Below are positions 19,801 to 28,950 of a stretch of DNA of 64,000 nucleotides, piece by piece. This stretch comes from Symsagittifera roscoffensis (lineage: Eukaryota > Xenacoelomorpha > Acoela > Convolutidae): positions 34,181,090-34,245,089 of the forward strand of contig NC_087069.1 of the NCBI RefSeq assembly GCF_963678635.1, read 5' to 3'. The translations under genes were made by a program, and so were the position numbers. Position 1 is the first letter of the stretch. Each line of letters opens with the position of its first letter. The notes beneath the pieces were generated by a model that saw only the letters and a program-made list of their open reading frames with translations, was not told the origin of the DNA and did not search any database.

Positions 19801-22800
19801 CGTCTTTTGTTTGTGATTGCATAAAAACATCGTCTAGATAGGTGATTGCGTTTTTCTTGAGTATTAGTGGTCTAAAAATTTTGCTCATAAAAGCTGAAAA
19901 TGCTGCTGGTCCTATGGATATTCCATAGAATAAGCGGTTGAATTCATATTGTTGGTTTCCGATAACAAATTGTGTTAAACGTCGTGATTGTTCATCTAGT
20001 GGCATTTGATTGTATGCACTATTCATGTCGGCGGTTGTGAAGTATTTGCCGTTTATTTTTGTTAAAATAACTTGTATTGGTTCGATGGGCCAATTGCATT
20101 TTGATTCATCTATAAGTGAATTGAGGTATCTAGCGTCGAGAACGATTTTTAATGATTCTCCTTTAGCTAGAATGATAACGGGGTTGATGAATGTGTTGCC
20201 TTTTGGTTGTTCTTCTTTATTTACTGGTGATATAATGTTGTACTGTTCTAAAATATCGAGTAATCTGTTTACTTTATCATGTAAGTGAATTGGTACTTTA
20301 CTTGCTCTCTGTTTTTTGAAAACTGCGTCTGGTTTTAATGGGAGATGTAGTGATGAACTAATTTTGCCAACATCAAATTTTGATGTTGCATAGACTGATG
20401 AATATTTAATTAGCTGTTTGGCTAACTTTTCGAATTCGTCTTGTGTTATTTGTGAATGTTGGAAATTAAACATTGTTAAAAATTTCTGTTGTTTCTCTGT
20501 GTAGTTACTTATGTTGAATGTAGGTTTAAAATATGGAGTTTTTGTGAAATAATCCGTATTTCTGTTTTCGTTACTTATTATATTATTTATAGATAATTCT
20601 TCATTAAGAATTGTAGATTGGCAAATATCTAGTAATTGGAGTATATTATTTACGCGATAGGCTTTTTCGTGTATTGGTGATATTGTGGCGTTAGTTTCAC
20701 AATATCCTAAAAGTCCTAAAGGTAATGTTACTTGGTAAGGTGTGTTGTTGTAAACATGTAGAGAAATAATATCTGAATTCGAATTTTTCAAATATTTTAT
20801 TGAAGAGATTGTGATTTTGAAAAATTTATGAATAGGTTTGAATTCAAAATCTGACATATAAAATTTTTGTTTGTTTTGTTCTTTATCATATTGATGAACT
20901 TGTTTTATTGAAAAATTATAGATGTTTCCTGATAGTGGTTTCAGGTGTTTTCTTTGTTGGTTAAATATCGGATAAAATTTTGAAAAGAATGGTGGTTGTT
21001 TATTTAATCTTTGAAAAAATGTTAGGGATGTTTCTTTTGTTTTTGTATATTTATCTTTGATTAATATTTTACTATTTAGGATGTTAATTGTTGGTATATA
21101 CTTCGAAATAAATGGTATTCCAATGATATTATATTTAATATCAGTGATATGGAATATTTGTTTAAATGGTTTATTTAAAAGTTTGCTTTGTTCCATTGTT
21201 CTGGTAGGGAGGAGAAATAATTGGATTTTTCCGTAGTTTATCAATGTTGATCCTTGTGCTGTTGCTAGTTTGCTGGAGGTTTCAAGAGGTGTTAGCTTCG
21301 GATGTAAAGTTTTTATTTCATTCCATGTGGGAATGTTTATTATGTTTGATTCTGCTCCTGAATCAATTAAAAAATCTATTTCAAGGTCTGGTGGTTGAAA
21401 TTCTTTGTTTCTTGGGCTTTCTAACAGAAATGGTATTGTCCAGATTTTTTCTTTGGGTTGTTCTTTTTGTATATTTTGGTAGATATGGTTTGTATTCAAG
21501 CATTTTGTTTTGGTATCTTTATTGGTTTGATCTGTAGTGTTAATCTCGTTTGTTTCTTGCGTCGTTGGTGTGGAATTTATGGGTGTAGTGTAATGATTTT
21601 GAAGAAATTCTGATTGATTTTCATATATGTGTGATGGAAAAGGTTGTTCGTATATGACAGATTCATAGTCATTTTCGACTTTTATCATATTGATAGCAAG
21701 AGTGTTTTCTGTATCACTTTCTGAATCTGATGATGTACAGTTTATTTGATTGAGTTGTAACGTATCAGTTACTGTGTCATCAATACCTGGGGGGTCTGAT
21801 GTTGTTTCTGGGTTAGCTTGTACTTGATTGATTTGTCTTTGATGTTTAGGTGTACTGCTTCTATGACGATTATTAGAGTTATTATAGTGATTATTATTCC
21901 GATGTGGTGATTGGGAATAATTTCTATAACGATTATTATAACTTGGGTGTCGATTTTGTGAATTATTTCGCGATCTGTTTTGATAATTATTGTTTGGTCT
22001 GTTATAGTTCGATCTATTATATGAGTTATTCCTTGATCGATTGTTCGGGTAATTCTGGTTTCGGTTGTTTGAATAACTTCTATTTCGATTATAGGAGTAG
22101 TTTCTATTCCTATTGTATGATGAATTTCGTGATTGGTTGTTTGGATAGTAATTATTTCTTGATTGGGAATTAGATCTAGAAACAAATCGTTGTGTATTTG
22201 AATTTGATCTGGAGTAGTTATTTCTACTATTCGGTCTATTGTAGTGATTTTGTGATGAATTATACGTGTTTCTTCGTTCTGGTGATCTTCCTCTATAACT
22301 TGAGTTATATGGAGATTGATTTCTTGTATAGCTTGTATTGTTCGGGAGTGGTTTTCCTGAACTGTTGTTGCTGTATACATTTTTGTTTGGTAAATTTTGA
22401 TCTTTTTTCATGTATTGATAAAATGATTTATTTGGTTCTTTGTATTTTTGAGGTTTATTTTGACTATCTTGCTGTTTTTGTCTACATTCGGAAATACTAT
22501 GTCCGTATCGTCGGCAATAATTACACCATTTTTTGAAAGATGGTTTGCCTTTAAAGTTTGGGTTCTTTTCGTAAATATTAAGTATTTCAGTGATTTTTTC
22601 AACGAGATCTGTGTCTGATTCTTGTATATTATTAATATTAGTGGGAGTCGTTTCAATTTTGTTAACGTATTGTAATTTCAGATTTTCCGTTTCTTCTAGT
22701 TTCATCGTGATTTCTGCTTGTTCTAGTTTGTCTACTAGTTTTCTAAAATCTAAATCGGGTTCTCGAATTGAAGAAGGATGGGATGCTCTCTTTTTTATTG

Positions 22801-25048
22801 CTATTTTCCTTAATTGTGGTGTTAAGGTCATCATTAAGATTTCTGTCATCTTTGTGTTTTTATAGTCATGTGTATTTAGTGAGTATGCTTTTCGAACTAG
22901 TGTTTCGATTCGTACTGCTATTTGCTTGATGGTTTCGTTTGGTAATCTGCGAATTTCATTACATAAAACTCTTTGTTGTTGTTTGTTTCTTTCGGAGTCA
23001 AACATTTTTGAAAATTCTTGTGTAAATCTTTTCCAGTTTGATTTTATTTCTTGAGGTAGTACTGAAAACCATTTTTGGGCTGCGCCATCTAAGGTTGTTT
23101 GTATCAACGCTGTGCGTCGATGTATCCAGTTTTGATGTAGTGGCGTATTAATTGGTTCAGGTCCTATATTTAAAATCAAATTTGCTGTTACTGCGTTTAA
23201 ATAATCTTCTACAGAGTATTCAGGGTCTGTTCCTGTGAAAACCATTAAAGGTTTGTTTGATGTTATTGATGATCCACCCATAAGGTATGGATTCATTGTC
23301 ATTTGTAATGATTCTGCTGCATTTGGCATTTGAGAAAAATTTGAAAGTTGGTTTCTTGTTATTTCATGTTGTTGAAGATAATATGGGAGTGGTATTTCGT
23401 TTTGCATTTGTGATGGTTGATACGAGTGTGTAGTCATTGGATTTTGTTGTTGAATTGGTTGAAAAGATTGTATATTAATTGGATTTTGTTGTTGAATTGG
23501 TTGTTGATATTGTGCATCTATTGATTGTGGAGAAAAATTTCTATAATTTGTACGTGTTTTCTGTATTCCTTGTCTATGATATTCTTGAGTATTTGGTGCA
23601 AATATATCTGGTTGTAAGAAATCTTCATCTGAGGATAAATAATCCATTTGATAAGATGTTTGTTTTTTATTTTTATTTTGTTGAAAAAATGGGTAATTTT
23701 CACTGCGATCCTGTGGAGGATTTGGTTGAAAATTTTTGGAATTATATTGGGCCGTTGGGTTATCCCAGTTTCGAGGTTTTGTATATTGATTAAAATTTCT
23801 TTGTGGTTGATAATTTGTTTTTGATGGATGTGTATAATTATAATTATGGTCTGCAAAGTTGTTTCTAGTGAATGTTTTACGTGTTTTTGATGGTATTGTC
23901 ATGGGTCTATATGTTTGGTAATCCATATGTGAATTCTTTGGAGCAACCGAAGGTTTAACGGTTGATTGTAAGGTTACCTGTGTTTGTGAAGGATTTGTAT
24001 TTCTTGGTGTTGTTAAATTCGGGCGTATTGGTGAAATACTTTGTTGTGTAGTTGTTGTGTGTACAATTTCTTCATTTATGAAGTGTGATGGTGTCTGTAT
24101 ATCTTGTTGAGTAAGATTCCTAGTTCCATTGAGGTTTTCGTTGTGTATGACTGTAGAATTTAAACTATTATTTTGTGTATCGGGTAAAAATGTATTATAG
24201 TTTAATGGTGTTGCATCAATTGTTAATGGTATTACTCTTACATAATCTCTTATGTAAGATATTGTACCTATTGCTTGACTTGAGATTGATTGTGGAAAGC
24301 TTATAAATGCGGGATGAGACCATTCGGGGTCCCAAACATAATCTGATTGTTCTGTGATAGCGGTATCATCGTTCGAATTTTGGGGTCTAAAATTTTTTCT
24401 TGCTTGTGCAATTAAATCAATATTGTGTGTGAAATAATCTATTATGAACCATGCTAAAATTTTTTGTAAATCGTGTTTGGTATGTTGTGAAACGTCGTCT
24501 TTCGTGAAATTTTCTTTAATGATGTTTAAATAACTAGAGAGTAGTGTGATTTCATGTCGTACTCTTAAATGTTTAGATGTTTCTGTCGGTGAGACATTTG
24601 TTAATGGGAGTTCATTTTCTAATATCGAAATATAACTATATATTAATGCGAAAACTTCATTGGTGAAAATGGAGTTTGCTCTTTGTGAGTTATGGTATTG
24701 AATGCTTTTTATATATTCTGAAAAAACTTTTGAAAATTCTAAATCAAGATCGTCTGTTTGAATAGTATATGCTCTATTATTATGGTTTGGGGAAGTGAAT
24801 TCTATAGAGTAGATTCCATATTGTTGTGTTATGTTGCATATATCTTTTAAATAGTGATCTATGATTTGTCTTTTGATTTTTACATCGGGGAACTCTGTTT
24901 TACATGGACTGATTCCGGGTTCAAATAAATTTACGAGTAAATTTTGACAAAATATGTGTTGTCCTCTATCAGTATCTGCATCTACTATAAAGGGAAAGAT
25001 TTCATCATCATCTGGAGTTTCTTCACCTGGGGTGTGCGTTGAACTCAT
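16820..25048 (-). CDS. Gag-Pol polyprotein, 2742 aa, single frame
   Basis: One uninterrupted frame encodes structural and enzymatic proteins. By position: an acidic-start N-terminal region of about 590 residues with no recognised family; a retrotransposon capsid-like region at about 600-790; a CCHC knuckle near 839-852 (CNYCRRYGHSISEC); a 150-residue Asn/Arg/Ser/Tyr-rich tract at about 913-1063; an aspartic protease (DSGAES near 1229); reverse transcriptase at about 1580-1760 (first Asp in FTTADMNSAY, YLDD near 1737); RNase H (DASNFGIGAALL near 1885); an integrase zinc module near 2254-2290; the integrase core with Asp near 2316 and 2376 and Glu near 2414 (D,D35E); and a GPY/F-like module near 2593 (RKGPYQII). 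No frameshift separates gag and pol. The ATG lies 26 nt inside the end of ORF A. No stop or motif loss is seen. Confidence 0.96.
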   Translation of the reverse strand: MSSTHTPGEETPDDDEIFPFIVDADTDRGQHIFCQNLLVNLFEPGISPCKTEFPDVKIKRQIIDHYLKDICNITQQYGIYSIEFTSPNHNNRAYTIQTDDLDLEFSKVFSEYIKSIQYHNSQRANSIFTNEVFALIYSYISILENELPLTNVSPTETSKHLRVRHEITLLSSYLNIIKENFTKDDVSQHTKHDLQKILAWFIIDYFTHNIDLIAQARKNFRPQNSNDDTAITEQSDYVWDPEWSHPAFISFPQSISSQAIGTISYIRDYVRVIPLTIDATPLNYNTFLPDTQNNSLNSTVIHNENLNGTRNLTQQDIQTPSHFINEEIVHTTTTQQSISPIRPNLTTPRNTNPSQTQVTLQSTVKPSVAPKNSHMDYQTYRPMTIPSKTRKTFTRNNFADHNYNYTHPSKTNYQPQRNFNQYTKPRNWDNPTAQYNSKNFQPNPPQDRSENYPFFQQNKNKKQTSYQMDYLSSDEDFLQPDIFAPNTQEYHRQGIQKTRTNYRNFSPQSIDAQYQQPIQQQNPINIQSFQPIQQQNPMTTHSYQPSQMQNEIPLPYYLQQHEITRNQLSNFSQMPNAAESLQMTMNPYLMGGSSITSNKPLMVFTGTDPEYSVEDYLNAVTANLILNIGPEPINTPLHQNWIHRRTALIQTTLDGAAQKWFSVLPQEIKSNWKRFTQEFSKMFDSERNKQQQRVLCNEIRRLPNETIKQIAVRIETLVRKAYSLNTHDYKNTKMTEILMMTLTPQLRKIAIKKRASHPSSIREPDLDFRKLVDKLEQAEITMKLEETENLKLQYVNKIETTPTNINNIQESDTDLVEKITEILNIYEKNPNFKGKPSFKKWCNYCRRYGHSISECRQKQQDSQNKPQKYKEPNKSFYQYMKKDQNLPNKNVYSNNSSGKPLPNNTSYTRNQSPYNSSYRGRSPERRNTYNSSQNHYNRPNSRNNYSRSNSNTQRFVSRSNSQSRNNYYPNNQSRNSSYNRNRNYSYNRNRSYSNNRNQNYPNNRSRNNSYNRSNYNRPNNNYQNRSRNNSQNRHPSYNNRYRNYSQSPHRNNNHYNNSNNRHRSSTPKHQRQINQVQANPETTSDPPGIDDTVTDTLQLNQINCTSSDSESDTENTLAINMIKVENDYESVIYEQPFPSHIYENQSEFLQNHYTTPINSTPTTQETNEINTTDQTNKDTKTKCLNTNHIYQNIQKEQPKEKIWTIPFLLESPRNKEFQPPDLEIDFLIDSGAESNIINIPTWNEIKTLHPKLTPLETSSKLATAQGSTLINYGKIQLFLLPTRTMEQSKLLNKPFKQIFHITDIKYNIIGIPFISKYIPTINILNSKILIKDKYTKTKETSLTFFQRLNKQPPFFSKFYPIFNQQRKHLKPLSGNIYNFSIKQVHQYDKEQNKQKFYMSDFEFKPIHKFFKITISSIKYLKNSNSDIISLHVYNNTPYQVTLPLGLLGYCETNATISPIHEKAYRVNNILQLLDICQSTILNEELSINNIISNENRNTDYFTKTPYFKPTFNISNYTEKQQKFLTMFNFQHSQITQDEFEKLAKQLIKYSSVYATSKFDVGKISSSLHLPLKPDAVFKKQRASKVPIHLHDKVNRLLDILEQYNIISPVNKEEQPKGNTFINPVIILAKGESLKIVLDARYLNSLIDESKCNWPIEPIQVILTKINGKYFTTADMNSAYNQMPLDEQSRRLTQFVIGNQQYEFNRLFYGISIGPAAFSAFMSKIFRPLILKKNAITYLDDVFMQSQTKDEMFKVLETYHQILQNENLKAAPDKSHFFLTRVKFLGHNIERKTITPLKSRIDAIQKLQPPTNKKKIQEFLGMLNFLSKYVYKMQLYLRPFYNILRQQNNFEWNIEHQTRFEEIKKLLTEQISNTIPDPDQPFYAMCDASNFGIGAALLQSHNGTNKMNLISANSRLFTQAELRLSTLMRECTAIIYTLTEYEFLILGSKHPTVLFTDHKPIIFLFTQKSNPNHRVYRFQLILMKFPNLHIVWTAGKNLALPDTLSRNTPPELLTRKTTVEIPKNIKFYLAENETSPRLECKYAVKTDIEQSQINNLQHFPLYLDCQNNHYEVDLLGTSTFKPIPYSQWIKNNTQQKRTKQHQTKKDHFPLIEKENLTDKINLSGPSTTDSKYTINQVFDLHDPLDTIPLSKFEIENIFLPPTETITTSTLKQYQNLDPVIRQLKSWHKYKTKPVKADPTILGNKTLLRYFRKFNNTTINENTDLLEYNLNESTVPCLPLSMILIAFNISHTQKIKGHSGSEKTYSNFIQNFYFPNAPIWIKVLCNDCIVCQLNKPYPNQKQIAQKQDFKGQSLYFNHRISFDTKGPISPSSEGNSYIMVIVDAFTHYVALNPVPHCNAYYAYTTLYEHWIAKFGLPDILVTDNGTEFINNEIITLCHLYNIKHKPRTSHAPWTNGLVEGMNRSLQEYLRCIINGNDTKYTEWSADVKLFPLAYNSQITTTLGMSPYEMVFNQKPRKPIMFTANSHKNAQGYCQPTKDSICYNLPLHTHDEDHFHHPQILKLASGTHTEWILNRDKKHNEIYQKITKKLLQRQNINEQINSRFTPASDLKIGTFVLIPNFNTQKGISKKLQPLRKGPYQIIAKPTDVTYKIIDSNKKEIVQHRNNLLPYYPKEYALRELTQLYSFTGLKIVQNEPHLKNTEQNDNPTENQNTKPTATKNTTKNLDHKEPQKQRKNRKMTEQIIPQEEIDKSEHRKTTRLRNQPRKNYKMFIPQSKILKKVEFKK

Positions 25049-25490
25049 TTTTCCGTTCGATAACTGTTAATATGTAATTATTAATGTGTCGAATTGGCTG
25101 ATTCCAATTGTATAGATGTACTGGTTTTTGTTTGTACTGTTTTTTTATTCTTCTTTTTCCTCTTTGTGATGAATTTGAAGTTGTTTCTGAGTCAGAAAAA
25201 TATAATTGATCGTGAAGTGGGTAATTTTTATCTATTGATTCTTTTAGTTTGTAAAGTTCGTCTAAACTGTTGGTTTCTGATTCTGAAAATGCGTTTCGAT
25301 TTTTTGAAAATCTTTTTCGTGTTATTTGTCTTTGTTTAGTTATTATTTTCCTCTTTAGTGTTTGTCGTTTTGTGCGAATGTATCCAACTGTTTGTGTATG
25401 GGGTGTGATTACAAGGTCGTATTTTTTGTTGTCTATTTCACAATTGTGTAAAATGATTGTTTGTTTATTTCCTAGGTTTTTAAATGACAT
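25023..25490 (-). CDS. ORF A: basic leader protein, 155 aa
   Basis: First substantial ORF after the 5' leader. The middle is strongly basic (KRQTLKRKIITKQRQITRKR), followed by an acidic and serine-rich stretch, then a second basic run (KRGKRRIKKQYK in element 2). This composition suggests nucleic-acid binding and nuclear localisation, as in small retroviral RNA-transport proteins, but there is no homology to support that. Its last 26 nt overlap the Gag-Pol start in another frame, so Gag-Pol needs leaky scanning, reinitiation or a different mRNA. It is intact in both complete elements, with mostly conservative changes. The family is not recognised. Confidence 0.8.
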   Translation of the reverse strand: MSFKNLGNKQTIILHNCEIDNKKYDLVITPHTQTVGYIRTKRQTLKRKIITKQRQITRKRFSKNRNAFSESETNSLDELYKLKESIDKNYPLHDQLYFSDSETTSNSSQRGKRRIKKQYKQKPVHLYNWNQPIRHINNYILTVIERKNEFNAHPR

Positions 25491-26719
25491 AAGGTTTAGA
25501 ATGACGGATGCAAAAGGTTGTTAAATGATTTCTATTGACTTAAACTGTTAGTTCTTACGATTTTTTGGTTAGCTTAACCTGGGTCTAGTTCAGGGTTGGA
25601 GAGAAAAGTATATCGATTCCGAAGAATGATTTTTACTTTCTCGTGACTAGTATAAGCTAAGGTGTTAACCTACTTAATCTTACTTAGGGGTAGTGATTGT
25701 GTTCAAGGGTTGGAGAATAGTAAATCGATCCACAAGGTTCAGGTATAATTAGAACGCGAGTAGTTCGTTAGATACTATTTTAAACTTACTAAGTCTAAGA
25801 TTTATCCTGGGTCTGGTAAGAGGGGGGGTCAAGTGAAGGATGAATAACCGAAGTTCTTCACTGTTTATCCTAATTTGAATGATTAGTTTCGTTAAAAATT
25901 TCTATTAGTCTTGGGTCTTTAGAAAGGGTTGAGTAGTGAATCGACGTTTGAGGTCGTTAGACACTAATTAAGTGGGTGGGGGAGAACAAAGTTGTTCTGT
26001 TTGATCCAAGGATAAGCCTTGATGATCAAATTTAAAATTTAATTAAGTAGAAAATGCTTTAAGATCCAAGGATAAGCCTTGATGATCTGGTTTTAAAATT
26101 AAGTGACTTAAGTTTTAATAAATTTTTAAGTTTGTGTAAAGGAAAGATTTAGTGTTTTGATGATATTAGTGTGTTTATGATTGCTGTTATGTTTTAGGTG
26201 ATGAAGCTGGAACAACAAGATGATTTTATGATTACTAACCATTTATTGTCATGCTACTAATTTTTATTTTTATTTTCCAATAAATATTTTTCAAACATGT
26301 TTTGTATAATACTGCAGAATTTTAGGAAAACGATCTTAGATCTTTTTATCAATCGTTTTTGTATAATATTAATTTTGTTTAGCGCCTGAAATGATTTTGA
26401 AGATTTACTTCAAGGTTTTATGTTTGCAAATGAAAATCTAAATTCATTGCAAGTAATATTCGAAATATAAAAGTTTGTTCTGGCTTTTGCCGAACTATCA
26501 TTTAACTATACGGCAAGTTTCTACTTTGTCGTATGTCGTCTTTGGTTCGTCGTCTTCTTCCAATTCCGGGTAGTTCTATTATGGTTCGGAATATTGGCTC
26601 TGATCTATTGAGTCGGAGAGACATTTCAATTAGATTATTGTCGTATAACATTTTGTAAATGTTTTTGTCTAATTTCTAATCTATTTTTGGTTAATTCTAA
26701 TCTAGTAAGGTCTTGTTCG
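25491..26719 (-). other. 5' leader of element 1
   Basis: About 1.2 kb between PBS and ORF A. It contains two copies of a 25-nt stem-loop, 60 nt apart (26003-26027 and 26063-26087, arms CAAGG/CCTTG closed by GATC/GATC), and several degenerate repeats containing CCAACCCTGAAC. A short ORF at its 5' end (starting MLYDNNLIEMSLRLNRSEPI) is stopped early here and longer in element 2, so it may be incidental. Confidence 0.65.
26003..26087 (-). promoter_or_regulatory. Paired leader stem-loops
   Basis: Two 25-nt units occur at 26003-26027 and 26063-26087. In sense each has arms CAAGG and CCTTG, a 5-nt CTTAT-type loop and outer GATC/GATC pairing. The same pair with the same 60-nt spacing is in element 2. 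The position fits a packaging or dimerisation signal, which is inference. Confidence 0.6.
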
Positions 26720-26737
26720 AGACTTATGGTCGCACCA
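26720..26737 (-). promoter_or_regulatory. Primer-binding site of element 1
   Basis: In sense, two bases (TC) after the 5' LTR, it begins TGGTGCGACCATAAGTCT, the TGG being complementary to a tRNA CCA end. It is identical in element 2. The implied acceptor strand is TGGTCGC plus A; I could not name the tRNA. Confidence 0.85.
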
Positions 26738-26739
26738 GA

Positions 26740-27149
26740 TGAGTTAGGACTGGGGTGTATAACTCATAGAGTAATTTCGGATAGGGTACACCGTCTGCTC
26801 GTCACGCTATCTTATTTTCGGCCGGATAGATTCGTGCAACTTCTTAGTCTAATACCGATCCTAATCTTACTCTTATACTATCTAGTCTCAGGTTGTTTAA
26901 CTAGTCTCTGCTAGGCTCAATAGATCTAGGGTATACTGGTTTATTGCGGCTGCTGAAGTGCTCGGGAGAGTCCAACTAATTTCTAAGTTAAATTCAAATC
27001 TCTCTGGTGCTGAAATTACAAGTAACTTCAGCATTTACAAATAAGTGGGTTGTTAGTTAGATGGATCATGATTGGTTAATATTAAATACTTTACATTGGT
27101 AAAACATTTAATTTATCCAATCATAATATATAGTTTAGATCAGGTTCCA
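26740..27149 (-). repeat. 5' LTR of element 1
   Basis: 410 bp, nearly identical to 8248-8657. It is followed by CTAG at 27150-27153, the second copy of the target duplication. Confidence 0.97.
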
Positions 27150-27153
27150 CTAG

Positions 27154-28946
27154 ACTTTGATAGAAACTGGCAATGAGCTTTGAGCAACTGATTTGAGAAG
27201 TCTCCGGATGAAATTTTCGACTTCTCCAACTTTACATGGGTGAAACTATTAAGGAAAAAGAAGCGGCAGAAAAATCATATAAAAGAAAATAAATTTCTTG
27301 GCTTGAACAAAAGAAACGAAAAAATTATAATTGCTCTTTTTTTAAGATGGAGTCAACAGGTAGGCAACCTGCCCGTTTGTACTATTCGGCTAAGCTGTTC
27401 AAGACTGAGACAACCCGCGACAATTTTTTTGACAATGCGTCCTAAGCATCCAATTATAATCAAAATTAATCGAAACTTTGGCCGAAGTTGTTTTCATCCC
27501 TTTTCGATCATGCTGCAATTTTTCGCGCTAAATTCAACGTCAATAACAGTCTTTGAAGAAAGTCAACAAAATGGATGTGTATAAAACAAAAGGGACATTT
27601 ATAGCATAGTAAACGTCCCTTTTTCTCTTTCTGTGACTTCAGTTCTGACGAAAAAACTATCAATACGCAAACTCTTCCGGAAAAAATCTGGCCTTGCACA
27701 ATACCAATATGACCCAATTATCTCGGTTTTTGACGCGCACAGTGTAGAGTGCGTCAGTGATCTCATCCATATTTTCTAAGAAAAAAAACAGTTTGTTGAT
27801 GTCTTTTCAGTTTTTATGGCAGCGATATCTGTCAAACAGTTTTGCTCACCCAAAAATTTTGGCAGCATGAGCTGGTGTATTTTACGTCGTTTTATTTTTT
27901 TCAATACACAAAAAATTAAACTAAATAAAAACACGACCTGTGAGTTGGCGCTCAAATTTGCAGCCAATGGCAAACAACGATAACCTCGTAATTTTTTTTA
28001 TAGTTCCTTACTTGATTACTTATCCGAACATTTTGCGGAAACGGGTTTCAATCCATTGTTTACGGTTCACGCTCAAGGTTTTTCGACTTTTCCTAATTTG
28101 ATGTGCTTTTAAAAACCCATTAAGCATTTCTATCAATAACGTTCTTTTTATTATGAAGAGGAGCACAGCTTCCAAAATTAAGTATAACACAGTTATCACT
28201 TGGTTTCTGGTACCGTGCATGATTGACGTTTCTGATTGTTTCCACATTTATGTTCCAACCTAGAAAAGCAGAATTACCATTCCGATCATGTTCTTCGGTT
28301 GCGAACTATAAATTAGGGTACAGTTATTTTTTTTGCTGCCGGCCTGCAGACGTATCTGCCTTACTGCCCTCAAGATGGCTTTACGAGCTAACAGGCAGGG
28401 AGAGCACCAGTAAAAGAGGCTTCCCCATTTAGCGACCTCATTATGGCAACGATATCTGTCACACATTTTTTGCTCATTAGCTCGTGTAATACCTGATGTT
28501 CTGATTCGCAACCAAATGTTTCTCGTACCATGAGAAATTACAACTAATAAAAAGAATTTTGCTGATTTCATCTTTTTTCATGGGTAATAGTTTTAAAATT
28601 TCAAAATTAGGTTTTAAAGTTTCATTTCTCTTTTCTAATTTTTGATAACAGCGTTACCAAATGCTCCTGAAACAACTCCTATTGCAGTAACTTGCCTAAT
28701 TTATAGTCTCAAATGACGCAGAAGCCAGCACCCTTCTTAAACAATTTAGTCAAAAAATCATTGTCCGTCTCATTCCATTCCCTTAACTTGCGTTGTTTTT
28801 CTCAAGCGCTCAGCAAATCTGTGCTGTTGCCTCAATATCGATCGAGCTTTCTCTGACTCAAGATCACAAGTCTTGAGATCACAAAACATATCAATATTAA
28901 AAAGAAAATTAACATCATTGGAACGCTCCCAAACTTGATGTTCTGA
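27154..28946. other. Host spacer between the two elements
   Basis: No convincing gene. It carries two diverged copies of a short segment ('atggca(g/a)cgatatctgtca(a/c)aca', near 27815 and 28443). At about 28494-28526 it carries an uninterrupted paralogue of the sequence into which element 2 inserted ('gatgttctgattcgcaacc'). Confidence 0.6.
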
Positions 28947-28950
28947 TTCG

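Larger units (their letters stand above)
8248..27149 (-). mobile_element. Element 1: complete 18.9-kb env-bearing Ty3/Gypsy-type retroelement
   Basis: Two 410-bp LTRs of the TG...CA form (differing at about 2 positions) enclose a full internal region, and CTAG is duplicated on both sides (8244-8247 and 27150-27153). In sense orientation the order is LTR, PBS, leader, ORF A, Gag-Pol, gap, ORF B, ORF C, ORF D, Env-like, ORF E, intron-like segment, structured 3' region, PPT, LTR. Pol has the domain order PR-RT-RNaseH-IN, with YLDD and D,D35E signatures, and a 4-bp duplication, all fitting Ty3/Gypsy (errantivirus-like). Its length is about 2-3 times a usual gypsy element, because of a very long Gag and the accessory frames. 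Every frame is open except a probable C-terminal frameshift in ORF E. Low LTR divergence implies recent insertion. Confidence 0.96.

Noticed and set aside
21769-22380. A 203-codon frame, Ile/Thr-rich, overlapping the Gag low-complexity tract on the same strand
   Set aside because: It is a by-product of the biased Asn/Arg/Ser/Tyr codons in the Gag-Pol frame. The element 2 equivalent differs in length, and Gag-Pol is the conserved frame.
26715-26737. Naming the primer tRNA from the PBS, including a T-loop match (GTTCGA) beyond it
   Set aside because: The T-loop-like match is one base out of register with a standard tRNA 3' half, and I could not match the acceptor strand to a specific tRNA.
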